The position numbers and the translations under genes were made by a program. Positions 8,781 through 16,498 of a stretch of DNA of 64,000 bases are shown in pieces. Each line of letters opens with the position of its first letter. The first letter of the stretch is position 1. The notes under the pieces are model-generated. The model saw only the letters and a list, made by a program, of their open reading frames with translations, did not search any database and had not been told where the DNA came from. The stretch comes from Nitrospira defluvii (lineage in GTDB: Bacteria; Nitrospirota; Nitrospiria; Nitrospirales; Nitrospiraceae), in contig FP929003.1 in NCBI GenBank assembly GCA_000196815.1, forward strand, positions 2,937,501 to 3,001,500, written 5' to 3'.

Positions 8781-9932
8781 CTAATAAGTCATCTGTTTGT
8801 TGAGGAGCTTGTCGAGATCGACATCTTCCAATACCTTGCAGATCCGCTCGGAGCTGTTGCCGTCTCCATAGGGATTCTCGCAGGTCTTCAATATCGTCCT
8901 GAAGCGATCGTCATGAAGCGCGCGCTCGATCGCCTCTCCGATCAGCCGACGGTCGAATTGAGGGACCGTAATGACATTGCAGGCCCGCATGCGGCCGGTC
9001 TGGCGGCTGCCGATGTCCAATGCCGGCAACTTGAACGACGGGGCTTCCAGAATGCCGACGCTGGAGTTGCCGATCAAGACCGACACGGCGGTCAACAAAC
9101 TTAGGAACACCTCGCGGTCCAGATTTTTGAACGTCTTAATCGTCGGGACCTGCTCGTACTGCCGGATCACGCCGATGATTTCCTGTCCTGCCGCATCCAC
9201 ATTGGGATAAATCACCAACGCCTGATGCCCGCTGGCCTTCACCGCCGCCAGAGTCTCTTCCATTTGTACTCTGGCGAGATGCACTTCCGCCAACACGGCA
9301 TGCTGAATGACCAGCAAGACCGGCTTGGTGAAATCCACCCCGAAGCGCTTTGCCAACTCGTCCCGATCCAGCTTCTTGCCGTGCACGACGTCGTCTAGTT
9401 GCGGAGCGCCGACGTTAAAAATCCGCCAGGGTTCTTCCCCCATTTTCCGCACCCGTTCGGCAGAATCCTCACAAGCCGGAAGGTGGATGTGAGCCAGCTT
9501 GGTAATGGCGTGACGGGCAGACCCGTCGATATGGCCGGACAGGTCGCCGGATTGAATGTGCGCAACCGGAATATTCATATAGGCCGCCGTCACCGTCGCA
9601 GCCAGGATCTCAGCACGATCCCCTGCCACCAGCAGAAGGTCCGGCTTCAGCATATCGAACACCTGCGCGAGACCCTGCATCTCGACGCCCAGCGATTTCG
9701 ACCAGGCCGTCGGTGTATCCCCGCCCACATACATGTCCACGCGGGCGGCCGGCGTAAATCCGTCTCGTACGATTTCATTGATCGACGATCCATATTCCTT
9801 CAACAGGTGCATGCCGGTCACGATGAGCTGCAATTCCAGCCGCTCGGACTGTTCGATCAAGTGCATCACCCGTTTGACATAGCCGTACGTAGCCCGGGCC
9901 TCGGACAGGACGGCGATTTTCCTCGGTTTCAT
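8781..9932 (-). CDS. neuC: UDP-N-acetylglucosamine 2-epimerase, hydrolysing (NeuC/LegG-like)
   Basis: A 383-residue protein beginning KIAVLSEARATYGYVKRVMH, close to the N-terminal pattern of NeuC-type hydrolysing epimerases. LLVAGDRAEILAATVTAAYM, VAHIQSGDLSG and the later IGNSSVGILEAPSFKLPALD match the UDP-binding motifs of the WecB/NeuC family. It converts a UDP-N-acetylhexosamine into the free 2-epimer plus UDP, giving ManNAc for NeuB or its bacillosamine-derived equivalent for LegI. The ATG overlaps the neuB stop (ATGA). Neighbours neuB and neuA make a nonulosonate pathway almost certain, although whether it acts on UDP-GlcNAc or a diamino sugar is not visible. Confidence 0.9.
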   Translation of the reverse strand: MKPRKIAVLSEARATYGYVKRVMHLIEQSERLELQLIVTGMHLLKEYGSSINEIVRDGFTPAARVDMYVGGDTPTAWSKSLGVEMQGLAQVFDMLKPDLLLVAGDRAEILAATVTAAYMNIPVAHIQSGDLSGHIDGSARHAITKLAHIHLPACEDSAERVRKMGEEPWRIFNVGAPQLDDVVHGKKLDRDELAKRFGVDFTKPVLLVIQHAVLAEVHLARVQMEETLAAVKASGHQALVIYPNVDAAGQEIIGVIRQYEQVPTIKTFKNLDREVFLSLLTAVSVLIGNSSVGILEAPSFKLPALDIGSRQTGRMRACNVITVPQFDRRLIGEAIERALHDDRFRTILKTCENPYGDGNSSERICKVLEDVDLDKLLNKQMTY

Positions 9933-10975
9933 GCGTTCAACTGCTCCCAGCGAATCTGACTGTCCTTCGGAATATCTGTTTTGGCGACCTTCCCGATCAC
10001 TTTCTTCAAATCTTTCGCCGCCACCGCACCGGGCCCCGGACTCGGTCGCTTCACCCAGACCATTGTCGGCGTAATGACCGTGCCGCGCGGAATCGCGACT
10101 TCCGACACGACGCTCTCGCGCGCCCAGGCGACAATTTCGCGTTCCTCCGGAAAAATCTGCCGTTCGGCGCCCCGTCCCCGGAACACCGCATCCACCCCCT
10201 TGACCAGCTCACTCAATTCATCCGGTTCGATCGATACGGGATGATCCGGCCCCGGCTGTTGCCGGTCGAGCGTGAAATGCTTCTCGATCAGACAGGCTCC
10301 CAAGGCGGCGGCCCCGATGCCGGTATAAATCCCTCGCGAGTGGTCCGACAAGCCGACCGGCACGGAGAAGAGCTCACGATACCTGGCAATCATACCCAGG
10401 TTTACCCGGTCGTAGGGCGTCGGGTACGCGGACACACAATGCGTCAAGGCGAACGGGGTCTTCAGTTGCCGCAACAGCGCAACCGTCTCTCCGACCTCTT
10501 CGATCGTGCACATCCCGGTCGAGACGATCATCGGTTTGCCCTTGCGGCCGATATGTTCGATCAGCGGCAGATTGGTCAGTTCACCGGACCCGGTCTTGTA
10601 CGCAGCCACCCCGAGCTCTTCCAGCATATCCGCGCCGATCCGGCTGAACGGCGTGCAGAGATACAGAATGCCCAAGGACTCGCAGAGTCGCTTCAGCTCA
10701 CGATGTTGATCGATCGACAGGTTGGTTTTATCCAGCGTCACATAGAGCGGCTCGGCAAAGTTCGCCGATTGCGGCGTCTCTCGCAACATCTCGTTGTCCA
10801 GGACATGGATCTGAAACTTGATGATGTGAGCGCCCATCGCATGCGCGATGTACACCATGCGTTTGGCGGTCTCAAAATCACCCTGATGATTGACCGCTGC
10901 CTCGGCGATCACCAACGGCGAATGGTCCGGTCCGATGCGATAGGGGCCGATGGGAATGGATTCGATCTCAACCAT
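9929..10975 (-). CDS. neuB: N-acetylneuraminate/legionaminate synthase
   Basis: A 348-residue synthase when started at the ATG preceded by GGAGGAGCAGC, the strongest ribosome-binding site nearby; a longer in-frame opening upstream only overlaps neuA. The barrel domain begins LVIAEAAVNHQGDFETAKRM and contains IIKFQIHVLDNEML, YKTGSGELTNLPLIEHI, MIVSTGMCTIEEV and FALTHCVSAYPTP, all hallmark NeuB/SpsE segments. The C-terminal SAF (antifreeze-like) domain covers roughly residues 285-345. It condenses a 2-acetamido-mannose-type sugar with phosphoenolpyruvate to give a nine-carbon acid. It overlaps neuA by 8 bases and neuC by 4. Confidence 0.93.
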   Translation of the reverse strand: MVEIESIPIGPYRIGPDHSPLVIAEAAVNHQGDFETAKRMVYIAHAMGAHIIKFQIHVLDNEMLRETPQSANFAEPLYVTLDKTNLSIDQHRELKRLCESLGILYLCTPFSRIGADMLEELGVAAYKTGSGELTNLPLIEHIGRKGKPMIVSTGMCTIEEVGETVALLRQLKTPFALTHCVSAYPTPYDRVNLGMIARYRELFSVPVGLSDHSRGIYTGIGAAALGACLIEKHFTLDRQQPGPDHPVSIEPDELSELVKGVDAVFRGRGAERQIFPEEREIVAWARESVVSEVAIPRGTVITPTMVWVKRPSPGPGAVAAKDLKKVIGKVAKTDIPKDSQIRWEQLNA

Positions 10976-11660
10976 GCTGCTCCTCCGTGAGACGCTGCGC
11001 CAGCACCGCCTCCGCCACAATAAAATCCAGGGGCTCATTGATATCGATGGCCTCGCGCGGATCCTCGACGACCACTCCATACCGCGTTCGGCCCAGGACC
11101 GATCGATCGCGCTCAAGCACATCGGTTTTCGTCACGTACACGGTGCTACTCTCTTCAAACAACGGCTGGCGTTCCTGCCGCCGTCTCGGCTGATCTGGAA
11201 ACAGGTATTCGAAGCGGCCGTCCTGCAGACGACCGTAACATTTGCGGGTCTCCGCCACCGTCATCACACAATCCAGTTGCGGATGTCGGATCGCCTCGGC
11301 AATGCAGCGATCGATCAGCCCCGTGGTCCTGAGCGGAGACGTGGGCTCCAGGGTGACGACATACTCAGGCCGATACCCGTCTTTTGCCAGCACCTCCAGG
11401 ACATGCAACAACGCCCATTCGGTCGGGGCTTGGTCGGTCGCCAACTCTGGGGGCCGCTCGATCACCTCCGCGCCATAGTCTCGCGCAACCCGGGCGATAT
11501 CGGGATGGTCGGTGGAGACGACACATCGATCAAGATAGGTCGAGCCCTTGGCGGCCTGGATCGTAAATGCCAGCAGCGGGGTGCCGTTCAACGGACGAAT
11601 GTTTTTCAAGGGAATCGATTTCGATCCCCCGCGGGCAGGAATGACCGCTAGGACATGCAT
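10968..11660 (-). CDS. neuA: CMP-N-acetylneuraminate cytidylyltransferase family
   Basis: A 230-residue nucleotidyltransferase starting MHVLAVIPARGGSKSIPLKN, the CTP-binding signature of CMP-sugar synthetases. It contains VVSTDHPDIARVARDYGAEV, and VVTLEPTSPLRTTGLIDRCI, and ends with the DIN-EPLDF segment. It activates the nonulosonic acid made by NeuB to its CMP form, the donor for a sialyltransferase. The frame is open further upstream, but that part is the antisense or overlapping frame of the gene before it, so I take the ATG that overlaps the preceding TGA by one base (TGATG). Confidence 0.92.
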   Translation of the reverse strand: MHVLAVIPARGGSKSIPLKNIRPLNGTPLLAFTIQAAKGSTYLDRCVVSTDHPDIARVARDYGAEVIERPPELATDQAPTEWALLHVLEVLAKDGYRPEYVVTLEPTSPLRTTGLIDRCIAEAIRHPQLDCVMTVAETRKCYGRLQDGRFEYLFPDQPRRRQERQPLFEESSTVYVTKTDVLERDRSVLGRTRYGVVVEDPREAIDINEPLDFIVAEAVLAQRLTEEQHG

Positions 11661-12031
11661 CAGGCCCCTGCCGCCTCCAGCACCTGCGCTGTATTCACCA
11701 CTTCCGCGTGCACCATGCGCAACCCCGAGATATGCCCGACCAGGTCCGTTCCGAACGGGGCCGGCTGCACCCGAGGTGTCGCATGGTACAGGGAGAAGTC
11801 GAAGTGGTTCAACGCATTCCCCTCCAGATAACGCGATGTTTCCAGATTCACCGACAAGAGTGTCCCGCCCGGTCTGAGCGTCCGCGCCATGAAACGGGGG
11901 TAGGCCGCGATGCGGGCACCGACCTCCTCCTCCCGCAGACACCGCACATAGTCCAACAACGTGCGCGCTTCTTCGCGGGTCGGCGAGAACGCCGTCTGAA
12001 ACATGGTCTTGTCGCGAAGCGTAAATTTCAT
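11660..12031 (-). CDS. Short protein resembling the C-terminal part of a sugar O-methyltransferase (possible remnant)
   Basis: A 123-residue product if begun at ATG; a TTG at 12049 would add six residues but has no Shine-Dalgarno sequence. The middle reads YVRCLREEEVGARIAAYPRF then MARTLRPGGTLLSVNLE, which resembles the last helix and strand of putative sugar O-methyltransferases, yet the SAM-binding glycine motif is absent. The upstream sulfotransferase stop lies immediately before it, so there is no room for the missing N-terminal domain. It may be a degraded methyltransferase or a small stand-alone domain. It is tightly packed between the sulfotransferase and neuA. Function unassigned. Confidence 0.5.
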   Translation of the reverse strand: MKFTLRDKTMFQTAFSPTREEARTLLDYVRCLREEEVGARIAAYPRFMARTLRPGGTLLSVNLETSRYLEGNALNHFDFSLYHATPRVQPAPFGTDLVGHISGLRMVHAEVVNTAQVLEAAGA

Positions 12032-12049
12032 ATCGCGTAGTCCCGGCAA

Positions 12050-13177
12050 CTATGCAAGCGGCGAGAGCAGGACCCGGCACAGATAGAGCCGGCGCTGAAT
12101 CAGGGCACGCGCCAACCGGACCTTCGAGGAGGCGTTCATATATTCCCATTGGTCCGGCGCCAGCCACTGCAGGAACAGCGGCAACTTGGCCGGGACCTGC
12201 GCGGCCTCCTGCTCGGAAAAATATCCCAACCGCCGACCGAGTTGATAGGTCCGGAGTAAGATCAACTTTCGCTCGCGTTCAGTCAGAATGTCATCGTACC
12301 CATAGGCCTTCGCCATATCGGAGACGACCTCCGCGGGTGTCTCCACGCCTTTCAAGCTGGAATTGATTGGCAGCGACTTCGTATGCCGACCGCCCAGAAC
12401 GGTTTGAACCGTCGGCTCTTCGGGAGGCGCCACGCCCAGCCAGGAGCAAATATCGGTGACCGTGCGAGTCGGCGCATCGCAGATATCTTCATAGCGAACG
12501 AGATAGTGATGCGTCGGGTCCGTCGTAAGGCCACGCAGCGTAAATTCCGCATGCGGTATCCATCGGGATTCCAGTTGTAACCGGAGAATGTCCCCGCCTT
12601 GAAACCAGAAGGGCTTTTGTTTCAGCACCATGTCCGTACGTTTGAGCGAACTGTAATTGGAATAGGGATGCCGCATGATGTGAATACATTTCATGCCGGG
12701 AAACAGGGCCTGGTAGCGGGAAAGATCGGAGACTTCGATCGACTTGAACATCAGCAGCGGCGTAGCCGGCAGGTTTCGCTGGTCGTAACAGAGGCGGATC
12801 GCATCCAGATAGGATTCCAGATCGTGTTTCGCATCGCCGGTCACGCGGGCCATGATGCGCTCGAGCGGAACTCCGTCGGGTGTGATGGGCTGTACCAGCT
12901 TCTCCAGATAGGTCTGCTTGAGTTCATCAAGCTGGTCGGCTGCCCAGGCTCGAAACAACTGCCGCTGCCGCTGCTCGAACGTCTCCCCTGCTTGACCCGG
13001 CAGGTGCGACGCACAGGAAGCCAACGTCCGTTTCACGGCGCTCCTCAGCGAACGCGGCGCAAAACTGCGCAAGTAGTTCAGTTCGATCGGGTAGATCCAC
13101 AGGCCGGGACTGCCGTCCAGCAGCCGCATGAGGAGCGACGACCCGTTGCGACCGGCGCCGAAAATACCAACCAGCAC
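12050..13177 (-). CDS. Sulfotransferase family protein
   Basis: A 375-residue protein with both PAPS-binding elements of the sulfotransferase fold. The 5'-phosphosulfate loop GAGRNGSSLLMRLL is at about residues 7-20. The 3'-phosphate motif with RHPYSNYSSLKR lies at residues 169-180. The GTG start is preceded by GGAGGGCATCC. Such enzymes transfer sulfate from PAPS to hydroxyls of carbohydrates or lipids in the cytoplasm. The APS kinase gene cysC is about 6 kb away in the same transcriptional direction, consistent with local PAPS supply. The acceptor is inferred to be the cluster's glycan. Confidence 0.85.
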   Translation of the reverse strand: MLVGIFGAGRNGSSLLMRLLDGSPGLWIYPIELNYLRSFAPRSLRSAVKRTLASCASHLPGQAGETFEQRQRQLFRAWAADQLDELKQTYLEKLVQPITPDGVPLERIMARVTGDAKHDLESYLDAIRLCYDQRNLPATPLLMFKSIEVSDLSRYQALFPGMKCIHIMRHPYSNYSSLKRTDMVLKQKPFWFQGGDILRLQLESRWIPHAEFTLRGLTTDPTHHYLVRYEDICDAPTRTVTDICSWLGVAPPEEPTVQTVLGGRHTKSLPINSSLKGVETPAEVVSDMAKAYGYDDILTERERKLILLRTYQLGRRLGYFSEQEAAQVPAKLPLFLQWLAPDQWEYMNASSKVRLARALIQRRLYLCRVLLSPLA

Positions 13178-13187
13178 GGATGCCCTC

Positions 13188-13970
13188 CTAACGGACGCGC
13201 TCGATGTGAGCCAACCGGTTGACTGACTTCACGAGGCGAAACGATTGTTGCGCCACGATTTCGTCCAGCAACTTTCCGACCGATTCCGAATGCGTGTGAA
13301 AGACGGCTTCATCACAGGCATCGTCGAAGAGCACCGCGCCGCCGACTTTCACGCGCCGGCCGAACCGCTCGAAATCATTCTTCACGCCCTCGTAACTGTG
13401 ATCGCCGTCGATGAACACGAGGTCAACCTCGCCGGTCTCGACTTCGATCGTGCGCGAATCGCCGACAAGCAAGGTCACGGACAATCCGAATCGCTTGCAA
13501 ATGTCACGAATCTCGTCGTCAAACGTGCGCTTCGTCCCCCGCTGATGCAAACGCGCTTCCTTTTCGCCGAGGTCGATCGACCAGAACTCGCCCTGGCCGT
13601 TCATGGCCGCGGCAATCGTCAGGGTGGAGCCTCCCTTATATCGCCCGATTTCAATAACCTTGCGCGGTTTCAAGCGACGGACCAACCCGAACAGGTACGC
13701 CGTCTGCCGGACGGTCATCGCGATCACCCCATGGTCGAGCGAGGTACTGGCGAACAGGCCGGAGAGGTCTTCAAATTGCAACGGAGCGGAGGGAGACAAG
13801 TCGAACGGCATCGTATCCAGGGATGGCGTCCGGTTCAGCTTTGGGCCGAGCGCCTCCAGCAGCAGTTGCGGATTTCGCTCCGCTAATTGCTTGGCAAACG
13901 CCGTACACAGGAACTCCGGTAATAAGGTAGCAAGGCCTTCTCCGATTCGAGAAGCAATCGCGTTCTTCAC
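13188..13970 (-). CDS. Class I SAM methyltransferase (Methyltransf_24 type)
   Basis: A 260-residue protein with a GTG start after GAGGGGACC. Motif I is KVIEIGRYKGGSTLTIA at about residues 104-120, an acidic SIDLGEKEA follows at 131-139, and DLVFIDGDHSYEGVKNDFER at 183-202 is the characteristic metal/catalytic stretch of the Methyltransf_24 and cephalosporin-hydroxylase-like group, ending with KVGGAVLFDDA. Such proteins often O-methylate sugars in O-antigen clusters. The sulfotransferase gene follows 10 bases later. The substrate is unknown. Confidence 0.82.
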   Translation of the reverse strand: MKNAIASRIGEGLATLLPEFLCTAFAKQLAERNPQLLLEALGPKLNRTPSLDTMPFDLSPSAPLQFEDLSGLFASTSLDHGVIAMTVRQTAYLFGLVRRLKPRKVIEIGRYKGGSTLTIAAAMNGQGEFWSIDLGEKEARLHQRGTKRTFDDEIRDICKRFGLSVTLLVGDSRTIEVETGEVDLVFIDGDHSYEGVKNDFERFGRRVKVGGAVLFDDACDEAVFHTHSESVGKLLDEIVAQQSFRLVKSVNRLAHIERVR

Positions 13971-14034
13971 GGTCCCCTCTTAATCTAACTCGCGCGGCGA
14001 GTCGTTGCTGGTTCTACAAGTGCGCATGCGCCCG

Positions 14035-15366
14035 TCAGTGGAGGGCAGCCGGGGCAGGGGCCGAACGGCAGCGATCCACCATGTCCTGAACAAGACTCAA
14101 CATTTTCGGAACGACGACATCCGACCGATAATAGGTCTCGAACGTGTGCTGTCCCCCCTGACCGATTCGCCTTCGAAGCACCTCATCGTCCACTGCCGAT
14201 ACAATCAGCTCCGCCAGTTCATCGGGCGTCTTCCCCAACAAGGCATTGACCCCGTGCTCGATTTCAGGCATCGCCAGTCCGCTGTTCTCATGCATGATGA
14301 CACAGGTGCCGAGGGCCCAAGCGAGCAGAATCCTGGTATTCCCCACCAGAAAGTCGGCGTTCACATTCGTGAGCACCAGGAAAGCGGACGACGATCGGAA
14401 CTCCTCATTGATGTCCTCCACCCACCCGCGGATCTTGACCCGCCGATCGTTGAGCGCGGCGGCCGAAGCAGCCGACGGTGTGCCTTTCCCCAGCAGATGG
14501 ATTTCAAACGGGCGATCCTTGAACCGGGCCGCAAGTCGAGGCAAGAGTTCCCGCCCCAGGTACGTCAGGGCGAAGGTATTGCCGGTCGCGCCGAGATTGC
14601 CCACACTGCCGATGATCTTGATCGGACGCGGCTGCGAGACGGACAGCGAGACAGGCCGCGGAGCGGGTTCGACGACCGGCCACATGTTTTGCAAATAGAT
14701 CGAATGCGGATGCCCGTGAACTCGATAAAAATCCGCATCCAACCGTGAATTGTTGGCCGTGACCTCGCAGGCATTCATCATGCTGATATTGAGCCGCTTT
14801 CGTCGTTCATTCCGTACCCGCTCGAACCACAACCACAGACGATCCTTTATCGAGGCCAACGGAAGACCGAACAAATCGGGATGTCGGAGTCGCGCCTGCA
14901 TCGGCAGATGATCCGGGTTCCCGTAATACACGAACTTCGGAACGCCTGAAATGTGATAGGTCGCGGCTAACGCCTCCCAACTCCAAATACTCAGAATGGC
15001 ATCCGCACCGGCCTCGCGCACCCGGCGTTCCACCATGCTCCCGAGACCGGAGGCGGGAAACAGGCGGCGCAGGGTCAACGAGGTAAACAATCGTCTAAGT
15101 CGTGACACCAGGCCTCGTTTGGAGGACAGGTCCGCCACGTCTTCGACGTACAGCATGGGGCAGACTACAACGCCGGGAAGCCTCACCTCGCGAAGCGTCT
15201 GTTCGGCCTGCTGCGCGGCCGCGCTTCCGCGAGGATCCCGGAAGATTACTTGGAGACACACCGAATGTCCGAGCTGCTGCGCCTTCTCCACCACTTCATG
15301 CCCCACCACCTCGATCGCTTCACCGCCGGCATGAGGCGCATTGGACAACAGGACAAAAATCTTCAT
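14035..15366 (-). CDS. Glycosyltransferase family 4
   Basis: A 443-residue protein. The N-terminal part starts KIFVLLSNAPHAGGEAIEVV, and a DXD-free donor half follows with LLGKGTPSAASA and AFLVLTNVNADFLVGNTRIL, then LAWALGTCVIMHENSGLAMP. This is the GT4 layout with the usual E-rich motif replaced by a less conserved version, so the family call is a little weaker than for its neighbours. The start overlaps the stop of the Gfo/Idh gene (ATGA). It is followed by about 64 bases before the methyltransferase gene. Confidence 0.72.
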   Translation of the reverse strand: MKIFVLLSNAPHAGGEAIEVVGHEVVEKAQQLGHSVCLQVIFRDPRGSAAAQQAEQTLREVRLPGVVVCPMLYVEDVADLSSKRGLVSRLRRLFTSLTLRRLFPASGLGSMVERRVREAGADAILSIWSWEALAATYHISGVPKFVYYGNPDHLPMQARLRHPDLFGLPLASIKDRLWLWFERVRNERRKRLNISMMNACEVTANNSRLDADFYRVHGHPHSIYLQNMWPVVEPAPRPVSLSVSQPRPIKIIGSVGNLGATGNTFALTYLGRELLPRLAARFKDRPFEIHLLGKGTPSAASAAALNDRRVKIRGWVEDINEEFRSSSAFLVLTNVNADFLVGNTRILLAWALGTCVIMHENSGLAMPEIEHGVNALLGKTPDELAELIVSAVDDEVLRRRIGQGGQHTFETYYRSDVVVPKMLSLVQDMVDRCRSAPAPAALH

Positions 15367-16478
15367 TGAAGGCGCCGGCCGGGGCTCGTGAACTCATCCT
15401 GCCCGGTCGGAAACCCCACCGGTATCCAGCATTGCCGGTCGTGGGCCAGGCGCATGGCGTCCATGACAACCTGCGCGCGCCAGCCATCTTCAAACGAGGG
15501 GGCCGCTGAAGCTCCGGATCGAATGGCACCCGCGAAACACTCGGCCATACGACCGACGAGCAGGGTCCGTCCGTCGGCCGCTCCTTCACCGGCAATCGAC
15601 ACGACCGGTATGTCCCGCCATGCTCCGGTCGCCGCATCCGACTGATACAGTCTGGTGCCGATGACGGTGTCGGCCAGGTTGGCATTTCCAACGATCAACG
15701 CCCCGCGCTCCCCGTAAATCGTGAGCCAGTGTCCGCGTCCGCCGGGTGTCGCATTCGACACCGTGATCGAAACAGGGATGTCGCCGTCCAAGAGCATCAT
15801 CGCGTCCAGCGTATCCGCCGCGACGGGACGATCCATGGGAGCGGATTGCACTGGGCCGCCCCTGGTGCTCAGACGGGCGGCCACGCTCCGGACGGGGCCG
15901 ACCAACCATTGAAGGTAATCGACGACATGCGCCCCGAACGCAAACAACACGCCCCCTCCGAAAGACGGATCAAACTGCCAGGACCAGGCACTGTTTCCGG
16001 CGGCGCGCCCCCGGACCGTCCATTCGACGGTCACTCTGATGATCCGTCCGATCTCGTGGCCATCGAGCAACTCCTTCAGGCGAACCCGCTCCGGCGCCAT
16101 CCGAAACATATAGTCGACCATGCAAACCCTGTGGCTCTCGCGAGCCAGCGCCCACATCCGCGCCGCCTGGCCGGCATCGATGCCGAACGGCTTCTCGCAC
16201 AACACATGCTTGCCCGCACGCAAAGCCGCCGTCACCACATCGAACTGAACCGACGGCGGAACGGCGACGACGACTGCCTCAACCTTCTCATCGTCGATCA
16301 ACTGCTGCCACGAATCGTGGACGGTCGGAATACCCAACCCCTGCCCCGCCCGCGCCGCTTTCTGACGATCCTGCCCGGCAATCGCCATGACCTCGACGGC
16401 TGGAATCGTTTGAAACGCAGGCGCATGGACCTTGGCACCGAACCCGGTCCCGATGATTCCAACGCTGAGTTTCGCCAT
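15363..16478 (-). CDS. Gfo/Idh/MocA family sugar oxidoreductase
   Basis: A 371-residue protein. The NAD(P)-binding motif VGIIGTGFGAKVHAPAF is at about residues 6-22, and the active-site region VLCEKPFGIDAGQA carries the family EKP signature with its catalytic lysine. The C-terminal domain contains DPSFGGGVLFAFGAHVVDYL, the GG-H-DxD-like segment. Enzymes of this family reduce keto sugars or oxidise hydroxyls of NDP-sugars. It lies between a C-methyltransferase (upstream) and a GT4 gene (overlapping), suggesting a role in making a branched or keto-reduced deoxysugar. Confidence 0.88.
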   Translation of the reverse strand: MAKLSVGIIGTGFGAKVHAPAFQTIPAVEVMAIAGQDRQKAARAGQGLGIPTVHDSWQQLIDDEKVEAVVVAVPPSVQFDVVTAALRAGKHVLCEKPFGIDAGQAARMWALARESHRVCMVDYMFRMAPERVRLKELLDGHEIGRIIRVTVEWTVRGRAAGNSAWSWQFDPSFGGGVLFAFGAHVVDYLQWLVGPVRSVAARLSTRGGPVQSAPMDRPVAADTLDAMMLLDGDIPVSITVSNATPGGRGHWLTIYGERGALIVGNANLADTVIGTRLYQSDAATGAWRDIPVVSIAGEGAADGRTLLVGRMAECFAGAIRSGASAAPSFEDGWRAQVVMDAMRLAHDRQCWIPVGFPTGQDEFTSPGRRLQ

Positions 16479-16498
16479 ACGACGCTCCGGCCCCGGCG

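Noticed and set aside
7223-8803. Plus-strand frame of 526 codons opposite the SDR and 562-residue genes
   Set aside because: Antisense to well-supported genes; a shadow of their codon usage.
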